Shown here: in pieces, positions 42,871-50,752 of the stretch | How positions within the stretch are numbered: the first letter of the stretch is position 1 | How the letters are laid out: the number at the start of each line of letters is the position of its first letter | Origin: Flavipsychrobacter stenotrophus | GTDB lineage: Bacteria; Bacteroidota; Bacteroidia; Chitinophagales; Chitinophagaceae | Direction: 5' to 3' | NCBI RefSeq assembly: GCF_002954265.1 | Contig: NZ_PPSL01000001.1 | Span: 248,001 to 312,000, forward strand | Length of the DNA: 64,000 nucleotides | Translations under genes and position numbers: made by a program | Notes under the pieces: model-generated | Database searches by the model: none | The model's input: only the letters and a program-made list of their open reading frames with translations | Told to the model about the DNA's origin: nothing

Positions 42871-44514
42871 TCAATCTGCCTTCTTTACGACTTTTCGTGA
42901 CTTTAATTGCAGACAGTTGTTGTTGTACAGTAGAATGTTGTAAACGCCGTCTGGTAAATTGCTCATGCTGATCTGATGTATTTCATTGGCGCGATCTACG
43001 ATCTTTCCGGCGGCATCAACTATCACCATATTTACTACAAACGGCGCTTTTATGAGCAGAGTGGCTGTAGATGGGTCTGCGTTTATCTGTACCTGGCTGT
43101 TCAGGTTTTTAATGCTGTCTGCCTGTGTGTTACTGATGAAGAAATCGGGAGAGGTTGCCTGCCGGTCTTTTTTGTCTGTTACAGTTACCGCAAATGTGCC
43201 TCCACTTTCAGGAGTAAATACAGAATCTGTAGCTCCAGGTATGGAAGCCCCATTTAGCAACCACTGGTATGTCTTGTAATGCCCTGTAGATAACGTAAGG
43301 CAATTTCTGGTTATGGCCGGGGAGGGCCCTCCGGCTTTTACCCTTACACTATCGGTATATTCGTATCCGTTAGCAGTAACTGTGCAATAATAATTAGTGT
43401 TCTGTTTCGGAGCTACGTGTATAGAATAGGTGGTATCTCCCGTCGACCATCTCACTTTTACGCTTTGCTTACCCATCCAGTTCAGGCGGGTGTTACAGTC
43501 GAGGGCAAAATTGTAACTATGGTCTTTAGCAAAGCTCTTAATGCCGGATACCTTAATTGTACCTATCGTTCTTTTAGCGGTAAACAGGTATATGTTATTG
43601 TAAAAGTCTGTGGCTGCAAAAAGGTCATTGTCCAGTTGTATGCCGCCATACCCGGGAGTAGAGAATAGTAATTCCTCTTCGTTCTTCCGCTTGCGGTATA
43701 GTTTATTATCAAAATACAGGCCACGGCGATAGATCACATAGTCGTCGTGAAAGTCGGTGAGTGTGCAGTATTTATAGTTTTTGTCGTGGTGTATAGAGTT
43801 GGTAACTTCCTGGCGGCCGGCCAGCGAGTTTTGTATAAATATATCTGTAGGCAGGGCATCAAAAAAATTGGCAAAATGCGAATAGGCAAAGTCATAACTG
43901 CCCGGTGCATACCTGCAATTTTTACTCCATAGTTGCCAGTCGTTAGTAAGATTTGTTACAAATTTAGAATCTATGTTATACTCAAAAACGTCTCCGTCTC
44001 TGGTTAGACTGGGGTATTGGTCATTGCCGTATGAATAGAGAATGCGCTTTTTGTCTTTACTCCAGTCCAGGTCATACACCGCGTTTTTGTTGAATTGTGG
44101 CACGATGAAAACGATCTGTTCATTGTTGCCTTTTATGTTATTCCTGCACACCCAGGCAGTATCAAGCGTGCTGTAATACATAGCGCCTTCCCTTTGCATT
44201 CTGTACCGCACATACAACATTTCCTTTCTGTCGGCCGATACTACAACATTCATACGGTTATAACCGTCTGCAAACACCTGCTCGTACTTTCCCGAGCGGC
44301 TGTTACGAGCCCAGATTGTCCATCGGTTTGATTTCGGGTCGCGGGCCGAAAAAATAAAATTACTGTAGGCTTTGGTGGAGTCAATAGAAAATGTAAGGTT
44401 ACTACCTGCGGCAACTACGGTGTCATGTTGGAGTATCTCATAAGCACCTTGTGCCCTGGCAAAGGAAGGCACAAGCCACAAAAGAAGAATAAGGAGGAAT
44501 TTTTGTACACGCAT
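42871..44514 (-). CDS. Secreted beta-propeller-like protein with T9SS-type tail
   Basis: The 547-residue protein has a signal peptide ending FARAQ. Residues about 40-330 contain repeats like SKDKKRILYSYGNDQYPSLTRDGDVFEYN, which resemble the WD40-like/TolB propeller of periplasmic proteins. Residues about 335-465 look like two Ig/PKD-like modules (WSTGDTTYSIHVAPKQNTNYYCTV, SGGTFAVTVTD). The last 75 residues (INADPSTATLLIKAP, MVIVDAAGKIVDR, LPDGVYNILLYNN) look like a T9SS type A sorting domain. The ligand is unknown. It shares orientation with the PNGase F-like gene 197 bp downstream but need not be in one operon. Confidence 0.7.
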   Translation of the reverse strand: MRVQKFLLILLLWLVPSFARAQGAYEILQHDTVVAAGSNLTFSIDSTKAYSNFIFSARDPKSNRWTIWARNSRSGKYEQVFADGYNRMNVVVSADRKEMLYVRYRMQREGAMYYSTLDTAWVCRNNIKGNNEQIVFIVPQFNKNAVYDLDWSKDKKRILYSYGNDQYPSLTRDGDVFEYNIDSKFVTNLTNDWQLWSKNCRYAPGSYDFAYSHFANFFDALPTDIFIQNSLAGRQEVTNSIHHDKNYKYCTLTDFHDDYVIYRRGLYFDNKLYRKRKNEEELLFSTPGYGGIQLDNDLFAATDFYNNIYLFTAKRTIGTIKVSGIKSFAKDHSYNFALDCNTRLNWMGKQSVKVRWSTGDTTYSIHVAPKQNTNYYCTVTANGYEYTDSVRVKAGGPSPAITRNCLTLSTGHYKTYQWLLNGASIPGATDSVFTPESGGTFAVTVTDKKDRQATSPDFFISNTQADSIKNLNSQVQINADPSTATLLIKAPFVVNMVIVDAAGKIVDRANEIHQISMSNLPDGVYNILLYNNNCLQLKSRKVVKKAD

Positions 44515-44681
44515 TGGTTGCTATAAGGAGCAAATTAAGGTATAATTCAATCTTCTCTAAAAAAACATTGGCGGGCAAAATACAAAGCGCACCTATATCC
44601 GTATATAAAGACTTTTGTGCGAAGATGCTACCCAAAGTATAAAAATGATGTAATTTGCACGTTCTAACAATTGTTGAGTTC

Positions 44682-45260
44682 ATGATTTTACCTGTTGTGG
44701 CTTTTGGCCATCCGGTTTTGCGAAAAGTTTGTGATGACATTACTCCAGACTATCCGGGCCTTACTAAGTTGATCGCCGATATGTGGGATACTGTTTATAA
44801 CAGTAATGGTGTAGGCATTGCAGCCCCCCAGATAAACAAGCCTATTCGCTTGTTTGTAATTGACACAGTGCAGGTTGTAGATGATTTTGATGACGATGAT
44901 CGTAAACGCTATCCTAACGAGAAGGCAATAAAGCAGGTCTTTATCAATGCACACATCATCGAAGAAACGGGCGATACCTGGGCGTATAATGAAGGTTGCC
45001 TGAGCATTCCGCATGTAAGAGAAGATATTCACAGACAGGCAAAAGTGCATCTTCGTTACCTTGATGAAAACTTTGTAGCGCATGAAGGGCATTTCCATGG
45101 CATCACAGCCAGGGTTATTCAGCATGAATATGATCACATAGAGGGCAAGCTTTTTATCGACTACATTTCAGGATTGAAGAAAAGGCTGATGAAGAAGAAA
45201 CTGGATGACATTTCTTCGGGAAAAGTAAAAGTGGACTACCGCATGATCTTTCCAAAATAA
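44682..45260 (+). CDS. def: Peptide deformylase
   Basis: Def removes the formyl group from new polypeptides. With the ATG at 44682 (MILPVVAFGHPVLRK) the protein has 192 residues and all three family motifs: GVGIAAPQ at 43-50, EGCLSIP near 107 with the metal-ligand Cys, and HEYDH near 148 with the two metal-ligand His and the catalytic Glu. The frame also allows a TTG-like start 27 bp earlier, which adds no motif. The next gene, an ECF sigma factor, starts 31 bp downstream. Confidence 0.94.
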   Translation: MILPVVAFGHPVLRKVCDDITPDYPGLTKLIADMWDTVYNSNGVGIAAPQINKPIRLFVIDTVQVVDDFDDDDRKRYPNEKAIKQVFINAHIIEETGDTWAYNEGCLSIPHVREDIHRQAKVHLRYLDENFVAHEGHFHGITARVIQHEYDHIEGKLFIDYISGLKKRLMKKKLDDISSGKVKVDYRMIFPK

Positions 45261-45290
45261 AGTGGATATTTGGACAACTAATTCTAAACA

Positions 45291-45842
45291 TTGGCACCAA
45301 TAGCTGTTACATATAGTGAAGAGGAACTGATTCTGCTGCTCAAACAGCAGAGCAGGGATGCTTTTAACTATTTGTACAAAAATTATTCGGCTGTATTGTT
45401 TGGTGTGATCAACAAAGTGGTATTTGATGAGGAAACTGCCAGCGATGTATTGCAGGAAGCCTTTGTGAAGATCTGGAACAACATTGATCGGTACGATAGT
45501 AAGAAAGGAAGAATATATACCTGGATGATCAACATTGCCCGAAACGCCGCAATTGACAAATTGCGATCAAAAGGCGAGATCATGAAGTCAAAAATCCAAA
45601 CAGGTGAAGACATCGTAAATGATGTAACGAAAGGGCAGAAGACGGAGCAGTCGACAGATACTATAGGATTGCGAAAAATGGTTTCCGAACTTCGCCCAGA
45701 GTATGAGGTAATTGTGAGTATGGCCTATTTTAAAGGATTTACCCTGGATGAAATATCAAAAACACTCAATATCCCGTTAGGTACTGTAAAAACGCGAATG
45801 CGAAGCGCCATGCAGCAATTGAGGAATGAATTTAATAATTAA
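45291..45842 (+). CDS. RNA polymerase ECF-type sigma factor
   Basis: The 183-residue protein has region 2 at about residues 22-90 (DEETASDVLQEAFVKIWNNIDRYDSKKGRIYTWMINIARN) and region 4 at about 120-180 (LRPEYEVIVSMAYFKGFTLDEISKTLNIPLGTVKTRMRSAMQQLR). The start codon is TTG at 45291. The partner anti-sigma gene starts 30 bp after it. This pairing with an RskA-type protein is the SigK/RskA-like arrangement. It is the second of three sigma genes in the window and is not a close copy of the first. Confidence 0.92.
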   Translation: MAPIAVTYSEEELILLLKQQSRDAFNYLYKNYSAVLFGVINKVVFDEETASDVLQEAFVKIWNNIDRYDSKKGRIYTWMINIARNAAIDKLRSKGEIMKSKIQTGEDIVNDVTKGQKTEQSTDTIGLRKMVSELRPEYEVIVSMAYFKGFTLDEISKTLNIPLGTVKTRMRSAMQQLRNEFNN

Positions 45843-45871
45843 TATAATACATACGTAGCAATATAAACAAG

Positions 45872-46729
45872 GTGACAACGAAAGAATACATAGAATCCGG
45901 CAACTTAGAAGCCTTTGTACTGGGCGCTCTTACTCCACAGGAGGAAGCGCAGGTGCTTGCTGATATAGCCGAGAATCCGGAACTAGCTAAGGAAGTAGCA
46001 GCCATTGAAGAGGCACTGCTTAACTATGCTATCGCTGGCTCTATGACTCCGCCCGAAGACCTTAAAGAGAAAATATGGGACTCGCTGCAGCCTGTTGAAA
46101 AAGTAAATCGAAATAACATATCATTCCAGGCTACACCAAATGCCGGTGCACCTGATCCTTCGGTAAATAGAACCATACCATTGGGTGCACCTCTACGCAA
46201 TACACAATGGCGCTATGCGGCAATATGGGTAGCATTGGTGGGTAGCGTGGCAATGAATGGTATATTCTGGGTACAGAACAGCAAGCAAAAGCAACAGTTT
46301 GAAACACAGGCCGTGGCCCTTAATTCTATTGTTGAGGAGCAGAAGGCGCTGGCTCAAACGGTAGTAAAATACAAGCAGAATGCAGACATGATGGCCGATA
46401 CCGCTATGCAGACCATTGTAATGCACACGATAGTAAAAGGCCATCCTATGGCGGCAACCGTATACTGGAAGAAGGAAAAGGGCGAAGCCTATGTAATGAT
46501 AGAAGGCCTGCCTAAACCACCAAAGGGTATGCAGTACCAGCTATGGGTAATGCAGGAAGGTAAGCCGGTGGGTATTGGTATGATGCCTGTAGAAATGGCC
46601 GGAACCGCCAGCATTCAAAAGATAGATAGGCCGGTAATGTCGGGCGATGCATTTGCCATATCATTAGAAAAAGAAGGCGGCAGCCTAACCCCAACAGCAG
46701 AGAATATCTATGTAATGAGTAAGTCTTAA
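45872..46729 (+). CDS. RskA-type anti-sigma factor
   Basis: The 285-residue protein starts with GTG and has an N-terminal cytoplasmic anti-sigma region (residues about 1-95, IESGNLEAFVLGALTPQEEAQVLADIAENPELA), a single helix (about 111-130, YAAIWVALVGSVAMNGIFW), a coiled-coil stretch and a periplasmic domain of the RskA type ending VMIEGLPKPPKGMQYQLWVMQEGKPVGIG. It should hold the preceding sigma factor at the membrane until released. The topology is the usual single-pass one, unlike the barrel-bearing partner of the sigma factor at 2.2 kb. Confidence 0.9.
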   Translation: MTTKEYIESGNLEAFVLGALTPQEEAQVLADIAENPELAKEVAAIEEALLNYAIAGSMTPPEDLKEKIWDSLQPVEKVNRNNISFQATPNAGAPDPSVNRTIPLGAPLRNTQWRYAAIWVALVGSVAMNGIFWVQNSKQKQQFETQAVALNSIVEEQKALAQTVVKYKQNADMMADTAMQTIVMHTIVKGHPMAATVYWKKEKGEAYVMIEGLPKPPKGMQYQLWVMQEGKPVGIGMMPVEMAGTASIQKIDRPVMSGDAFAISLEKEGGSLTPTAENIYVMSKS

Positions 46730-46757
46730 AATAAAAAGTAAAAACATGAAATAAAAA

Positions 46758-46789
46758 ATGCCGGACATCTTATAGTGTCCGGCATTTTT
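46758..46789 (+). terminator. Rho-independent terminator after the anti-sigma gene
   Basis: A perfect 10-bp stem ATGCCGGACA / TGTCCGGCAT with an 8-nt loop is followed by TTTT. An A-run before the left arm could let it act on the opposite strand too. Confidence 0.85.
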
Positions 46790-46876
46790 ACTTCTTATGA
46801 TCATCACTTTTCCGCGATCGTATCGCAGATGCAAGAGCGTTTAGTTTGTAACGCCCGAAAAATGATAATTAATTAT

Positions 46877-47854
46877 CTACTTGCTCTTAAAAAAGTCAAC
46901 CGTTATTTTTAAACCGTCCAGGAACTCGGTAGTAGGGTGGTAGCCTAATAACGTCTGTGCTCTTGATATATTGGCAAGGCTATCATGAATATCACCTGCA
47001 CGTGGCTCTCTGTATGTTGCCTCGTGAGTAGCACCCAGCATATCTCTGATAGATTCGTATAGGAAGTTTACCGAGAAGTTGAAGCCTACAGCAATATTAT
47101 ATGCCTTACCAAATGCTTCCGGATTTTCGCATAGCATGCCTTTAATGTTGGCCTGCACTGCATTTGCTACGTATGTAAAGTCACGCGTCTGTATGCCATC
47201 ACCATTTATGTAAACGGGTGTCTTGGCCATAATGCCGCTTACGAATAAAGGTATTACTGCTGCGTAAGGTCCGTTAGGGTCTTGCCTTGGTCCGAATATA
47301 TTGAAGTACCTAAGGCCAACAACATTCATGTTGTAAAGCTTATGAAATACATTGGCATATAACTCATTGGTCATCTTGGTAACCGCATAAGGCGATAGTA
47401 GATTGCCGGTTCTGTCTTCACGCTTAGGCAGGTTAGGCTCATCGCCATAAACAGACGATGAAGATGCATACACAAAAGCCTTTACGCCCGCGTTCTTAGC
47501 CGCAGTGATCATGTTTACAAAGCCACCTACATTCACATCGTTACTGGTAACCGGGTCTTTCACCGAACGGGGCACAGAGCCTAGTGCTGCCTGGTGCGTA
47601 ACATAGTCAATACCCTCACATGCCTTGTCACATGTTGTGGCATCCCGTATATCGCCCTCCATAAATTCGTATTGAGGATAGCTTTGAAACAGATTGACAT
47701 TATCGATAGAGCCTGTTGCCAGGTTGTCCAGCACTCTTACTTTACCTGCGCCATTGGTGAGTAAATACTCAACAATATGCGAACCGATAAAGCCGGCACC
47801 GCCGGTTACCAGAAAGCTAAAACCTGAAATATCCTTATTATGAAAAACACTCAT
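46877..47854 (-). CDS. NAD-dependent epimerase (UDP-GlcNAc/UDP-glucose C4-epimerase, WbpP/TviC-like)
   Basis: The 325-residue SDR protein has the NAD(P) motif VTGGAGFIGSHI at about 15-26, the catalytic YAVTK motif near 157 and ASSSSVYGD near 131. The HQAALGSVPRSVKDP segment resembles UDP-hexose 4-epimerases such as WbpP and TviC, which make UDP-galactose or UDP-GalNAc/GalNAcA precursors of O-antigen. The precise sugar is not determined. It ends next to the sigma terminator, and its start is close to the bTHX terminator. Confidence 0.88.
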   Translation of the reverse strand: MSVFHNKDISGFSFLVTGGAGFIGSHIVEYLLTNGAGKVRVLDNLATGSIDNVNLFQSYPQYEFMEGDIRDATTCDKACEGIDYVTHQAALGSVPRSVKDPVTSNDVNVGGFVNMITAAKNAGVKAFVYASSSSVYGDEPNLPKREDRTGNLLSPYAVTKMTNELYANVFHKLYNMNVVGLRYFNIFGPRQDPNGPYAAVIPLFVSGIMAKTPVYINGDGIQTRDFTYVANAVQANIKGMLCENPEAFGKAYNIAVGFNFSVNFLYESIRDMLGATHEATYREPRAGDIHDSLANISRAQTLLGYHPTTEFLDGLKITVDFFKSK

Positions 47855-47872
47855 TATGCAAAAATTTAAGTC

Positions 47873-47906
47873 AAAAAAAGACCGTACATTTTACAAAGTA
47901 CGGCCT
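47873..47906 (-). terminator. Rho-independent terminator of the bTHX gene
   Basis: On the minus strand GGCCGTAC pairs with GTACGGTC (one G-U pair) around a 10-nt loop, followed by a 7-T run. It directly abuts the stop codon assigned to the small ribosomal gene, which is unusually tight. Confidence 0.7.
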
Positions 47907-48047
47907 CAAATTACATTTCGAATGTTTTTAGTTTTTTGCTGCAACCGGTGCTGCTGTTGCTACTTTCTTAGCACGAGCAAGACGTGATTTGCCAAAGCTA
48001 CCTATTGCTATTTTACCTTTTTTAGTACGTTTATCGCCTCTTCCCAT
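47907..48047 (-). CDS. 30S ribosomal protein bTHX (Thx)
   Basis: A short gene. The protein begins MGRGDKRTKKGKIAIGSFGK and continues SRLARAKKV with an Ala/Lys tail. The MG(R/K)GD(K)-x-T-(K/R)-x-GK pattern and the later SFGK-SR block match the Bacteroidota form of Thx, which sits in a pocket of the 30S head. Following the coordinates as given, the frame closes at TGA 47907-47909 (46 residues). The poly-T stretch near 47933 makes the exact end somewhat uncertain; a one-base difference there would end the protein after about 39 residues. It has its own promoter and terminator. Confidence 0.8.
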
Positions 48048-48071
48048 TGTAAAGTTTGTTTTTTTATGTTG

Positions 48072-48079
48072 CAAATGTA
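48072..48079 (-). promoter_or_regulatory. -7 box (TACATTTG) of the bTHX gene
   Basis: TACATTTG on the minus strand fits TAnnTTTG and lies 24 bp before the start codon. The T-run of the ndk terminator directly abuts this box on its upstream side, so termination and initiation signals are packed together. Confidence 0.55.
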
Positions 48080-48112
48080 AAAAAAAGCGGGCAACTTATA
48101 CAATTTCCCGCT
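48080..48112 (-). terminator. Rho-independent terminator of ndk
   Basis: On the minus strand AGCGGG pairs with CCCGCT around a 15-nt loop, with a T-run after it (48080-48086). It lies 27 bp past the ndk stop. Confidence 0.7.
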
Positions 48113-48139
48113 ATTTAATTTATTATGTCACTCAAAAAA

Positions 48140-48556
48140 TTAGAATTGCTCCAGTCCGCTGAAGTAGAAAGAACCTTCTATCAGAGCGTTCTCATCGCTA
48201 TCAGAACCGTGAACTGCATTCTCACCTATTGATGTAGCGTATTTTTTACGGATAGTACCTTCTTCAGCCTGTGCAGGGTTGGTAGCGCCTATCAACTTAC
48301 GGAAATCAGCTACTGCATTTTCCTTTTCAAGGATAGCAGCTACTATTGGACCGCTGCTCATGAACTGAGTCAATTCGCCATAGAATGGACGGCCAGCGTG
48401 AACTTCATAGAATTTTTCAGCCTGCTTAGTGGTGATGTGCAGATATTTCATTGCTACGATCTTGAAACCACCATCAGTTATCATTTGCAAGATGTTACCT
48501 ATATTACCTGCCTTCACAGCGTCAGGCTTGATCATGGTAAACGTACGATTGGACAT
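48140..48556 (-). CDS. ndk: Nucleoside diphosphate kinase
   Basis: The enzyme balances NTP pools through a phosphohistidine. The 138-residue protein has [10 protein letters not shown] at its start, and the active-site His116 lies in [14 protein letters not shown], the family signature. Length matches family norms. It is a single gene with a TACCTTTG promoter box upstream and a terminator downstream. Confidence 0.96.
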   Translation of the reverse strand: MSNRTFTMIKPDAVKAGNIGNILQMITDGGFKIVAMKYLHITTKQAEKFYEVHAGRPFYGELTQFMSSGPIVAAILEKENAVADFRKLIGATNPAQAEEGTIRKKYATSIGENAVHGSDSDENALIEGSFYFSGLEQF

Positions 48557-48578
48557 ATTATTCTTTGATTTTGTGCGG

Positions 48579-48586
48579 CAAAGGTA
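48579..48586 (-). promoter_or_regulatory. -7 box (TACCTTTG) of ndk
   Basis: TACCTTTG on the minus strand, 22 bp before the ATG. The same octamer is used before tRNA-Gly and the NrnA-like gene. Confidence 0.6.
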
Positions 48587-48775
48587 TTTAAAAATAAAAA
48601 AGTAAAAGTTAAAATGTTGGAAATCTAATTGTCATTCTTACAAGGGCAACTAAAGCACATCGGGGCCATCACAGCAGCCGGTTTCAATTTGCATTATTAG
48701 CCAGTTGATTTTTTAAACATCATGGTGAATATTCACATTTCGTATATTATCTTTAAAGCAAAAAGCCAATATTGC

Positions 48776-49459
48776 ATGAAAAAATTGCTGCTGATTGCTC
48801 CCTTCGCTTTGCTATTCTTCTACTCCTGCAAAAAAGGACCGGCCGATACCATAAGAGCTACCGCACCTTATCAATTGAATAATCTGCACGACTACCTTGT
48901 TACCAACGATGCGGTCAATACCACCGATGTTGCCTTTACCCTTGGCGATGCAGACGAAGGGGATATCACGGTGGTTCCGGTAAATTTACCTGCCGGGGTT
49001 ACCATAACGCCGACATCTATAACTGTACAAACAACAGACTCTTTCCGGTTTACAGTGACATCTACATTACCGGTATCAGGCAGCTATCCTATCAAATTAC
49101 GTTGCTCAGCTTTATATCGCAAAGACCAAACTTTTACGTTTAACCTGGTGTCCGGTACAGATTTAGGTATACCACTTGTTGGTGCCTGGACCTGCCATGA
49201 TTCCAGCTCTAATGCATTTCTCACAGGTACTTATTCAGCAACCATAACCCGTGCAGGCCCCAATCAGGTAAATGTAAACCGCTCCGGCCGCACCATACAC
49301 TGCCATCTTAATGGTTTAACAGGTACAGTTATTACAGATGCGATCACCGCAGCTTACTCATATACCGCAGGAACAGGCACATTCTCCAACAGCCAAATTA
49401 TATTGGATTATATGACTTACCCGAATTACACCCGTATCAGAAGTACGCTGACCAGGTAG
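48776..49459 (+). CDS. Hypothetical lipoprotein, 227 aa
   Basis: The start is set at the ATG at 48776, giving the lipoprotein signal MKKLLLIAPFALLFFYSC, with Cys18 as the lipid-attachment residue. The mature part is beta-rich with LPAGVTITPTSITVQTTDSFRFTVT, resembling a bacterial Ig-like module, followed by a second domain with TYSATITRAGPNQVNVNRSGR. No named family is evident. It is monocistronic and lies opposite the toxin gene. Confidence 0.65.
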   Translation: MKKLLLIAPFALLFFYSCKKGPADTIRATAPYQLNNLHDYLVTNDAVNTTDVAFTLGDADEGDITVVPVNLPAGVTITPTSITVQTTDSFRFTVTSTLPVSGSYPIKLRCSALYRKDQTFTFNLVSGTDLGIPLVGAWTCHDSSSNAFLTGTYSATITRAGPNQVNVNRSGRTIHCHLNGLTGTVITDAITAAYSYTAGTGTFSNSQIILDYMTYPNYTRIRSTLTR

Positions 49460-49521
49460 AGATGTGATATTATGAAGGTTTGCACAAATTGCCGGGATAG
49501 GAAGAATTGCTTTTCCGGTTC

Positions 49522-50328
49522 CTACTTTACACCACCCACCTTCTTAGAATAATATTCCCTGAACCAGTTGGGTACGTCATTCTTATTAATAGTATCCCAC
49601 GCTTTTTTATTGCCATTCTTTTTGAAATGAGCGAACAACTTTGCCTCACTGCCATTAATTGAGTTATCCCAGAAGAACGCCTGATAAGCAATCTGCGATG
49701 CATCGAATAAAAGGTCGAGTGAGCGATAGTATCGGCTTTCTATCTTGTCAGGCGGCACATCATGTCCACCTTTTGCTTTACGCGCCAGCACACGAAATTT
49801 ATTGATCTTCGGCGATCTGGTAGAAACAAAATAGAGATAGACTTTGTAGCCGGCTTCTACGGCCTGCCGCATAATATCCAGCTTTGACGGGTGGGAGAAC
49901 ACAGTTTCGAACGAGAATTTGCGTTGCTCTTTCAGTAATTTCTTACGGAGAAAATCGGCAATGATCTGTGCAAGCCGCTCATCGGTTTTGAAGTTCTTCA
50001 GCTTTAATTCATTGTTCCTTATATAAAAAGCCTGGGCAAACATCTGCTCATTAAAGGGTTTGCCAATAAGGCCCGATGAGCGTGCGGTTTCGGTAAATTC
50101 TTTCTTATCGGTAGTGATCTCGTAGTCTGAGAAGGTAAAGGTGTTATTGCGCAATTGCCGCGCTATGTCATCGGCATTGATGTAGATGCCAAAATCTATT
50201 GGTTTGCCATTTACTTTAGAATTTCTGACGAACTGTATTACGGTACTTTTACCCGATCCGTTGGGGCCGGCAAATACTCTGAGTCGAAGATTGGGAGGAT
50301 GCCCGATATTAGTCGAGGGCGAGATCAT
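49522..50328 (-). CDS. Zeta toxin-like P-loop kinase
   Basis: With the ATG at 50328 (MISPSTNIG) the protein has 268 residues. The Walker A motif FAGPNGSGKST lies near residues 19-29. Further family marks are YINADDIARQL near 48, a conserved FSFETVFSHPSKLDIM segment near 125, and a C-terminal Lys/Arg-rich region. This matches the zeta-toxin/predicted ABC-type ATPase family. Classical zeta toxins phosphorylate UDP-sugars and block wall synthesis; this lineage has not been shown to do so. The small partner gene overlaps its 5' end by 20 bp, a layout typical of a toxin-antitoxin pair. Confidence 0.8.
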   Translation of the reverse strand: MISPSTNIGHPPNLRLRVFAGPNGSGKSTVIQFVRNSKVNGKPIDFGIYINADDIARQLRNNTFTFSDYEITTDKKEFTETARSSGLIGKPFNEQMFAQAFYIRNNELKLKNFKTDERLAQIIADFLRKKLLKEQRKFSFETVFSHPSKLDIMRQAVEAGYKVYLYFVSTRSPKINKFRVLARKAKGGHDVPPDKIESRYYRSLDLLFDASQIAYQAFFWDNSINGSEAKLFAHFKKNGNKKAWDTINKNDVPNWFREYYSKKVGGVK

Positions 50329-50572
50329 AGTCGGTATTTTCTGGCTCCAGGGGAGATATTTTTTCAGTACGACCATCCGGGAATATCTTCATTACCCATC
50401 CGTCTCTGGCTATCACATTGTAGCCCATCACCTTCATTGTTTCTTCTGCCGCCTTTCTGAAACCCTGTTTAGCCGCACTTATTAATATACGCTTAGTAAG
50501 ATAGGGCTTCTTTTCCTGGTTATCAACTACGTGAAGTTCCTTATTTTCCTTTATGGTCTTTTCCTTTCCCAT
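50309..50572 (-). CDS. Small partner protein of the zeta-like toxin (candidate antitoxin)
   Basis: The 87-residue protein precedes the toxin gene and overlaps its start by 20 bp. It has a basic N-terminal third, then RILISAAKQGFRKAAEETMKVMGYNVIARDGWVMKI near residues 28-63, and an acidic tail. The size, order and overlap fit an antitoxin that is made before the toxin. It is unlike the well-studied epsilon antitoxin. Function is inferred from position only. Confidence 0.65.
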   Translation of the reverse strand: MGKEKTIKENKELHVVDNQEKKPYLTKRILISAAKQGFRKAAEETMKVMGYNVIARDGWVMKIFPDGRTEKISPLEPENTDYDLALD

Positions 50573-50660
50573 GAGTGTGTAAAGTTAAGCATTTTGCCTC
50601 TTTCAAAAGGCACGTGCAGTTTCCCCTTTGGTGTACCTTCTATATCCACTATGTTTTACC

Positions 50661-50668
50661 TACCTTTG
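50661..50668 (+). promoter_or_regulatory. -7 box (TACCTTTG) ahead of the NrnA-like gene
   Basis: TACCTTTG followed by CACTCC is the same box and initial sequence as found before tRNA-Gly at 59416. The ATG at 50753 lies about 85 bp downstream, so the leader is long for this genome. Confidence 0.45.
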
Positions 50669-50752
50669 CACTCCGTAAGAATCTAACATATGAAAAATGT
50701 AGATTTGGCGGTAACAACTTTTTGATTTTAACATTTGACTTTTAACTTAAAC

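Noticed and set aside
50690-50725. An 11-codon open frame before the NrnA-like gene that might be a leader peptide
   Set aside because: There is no attenuator-like structure or repeated regulatory codon; such short frames are common by chance.
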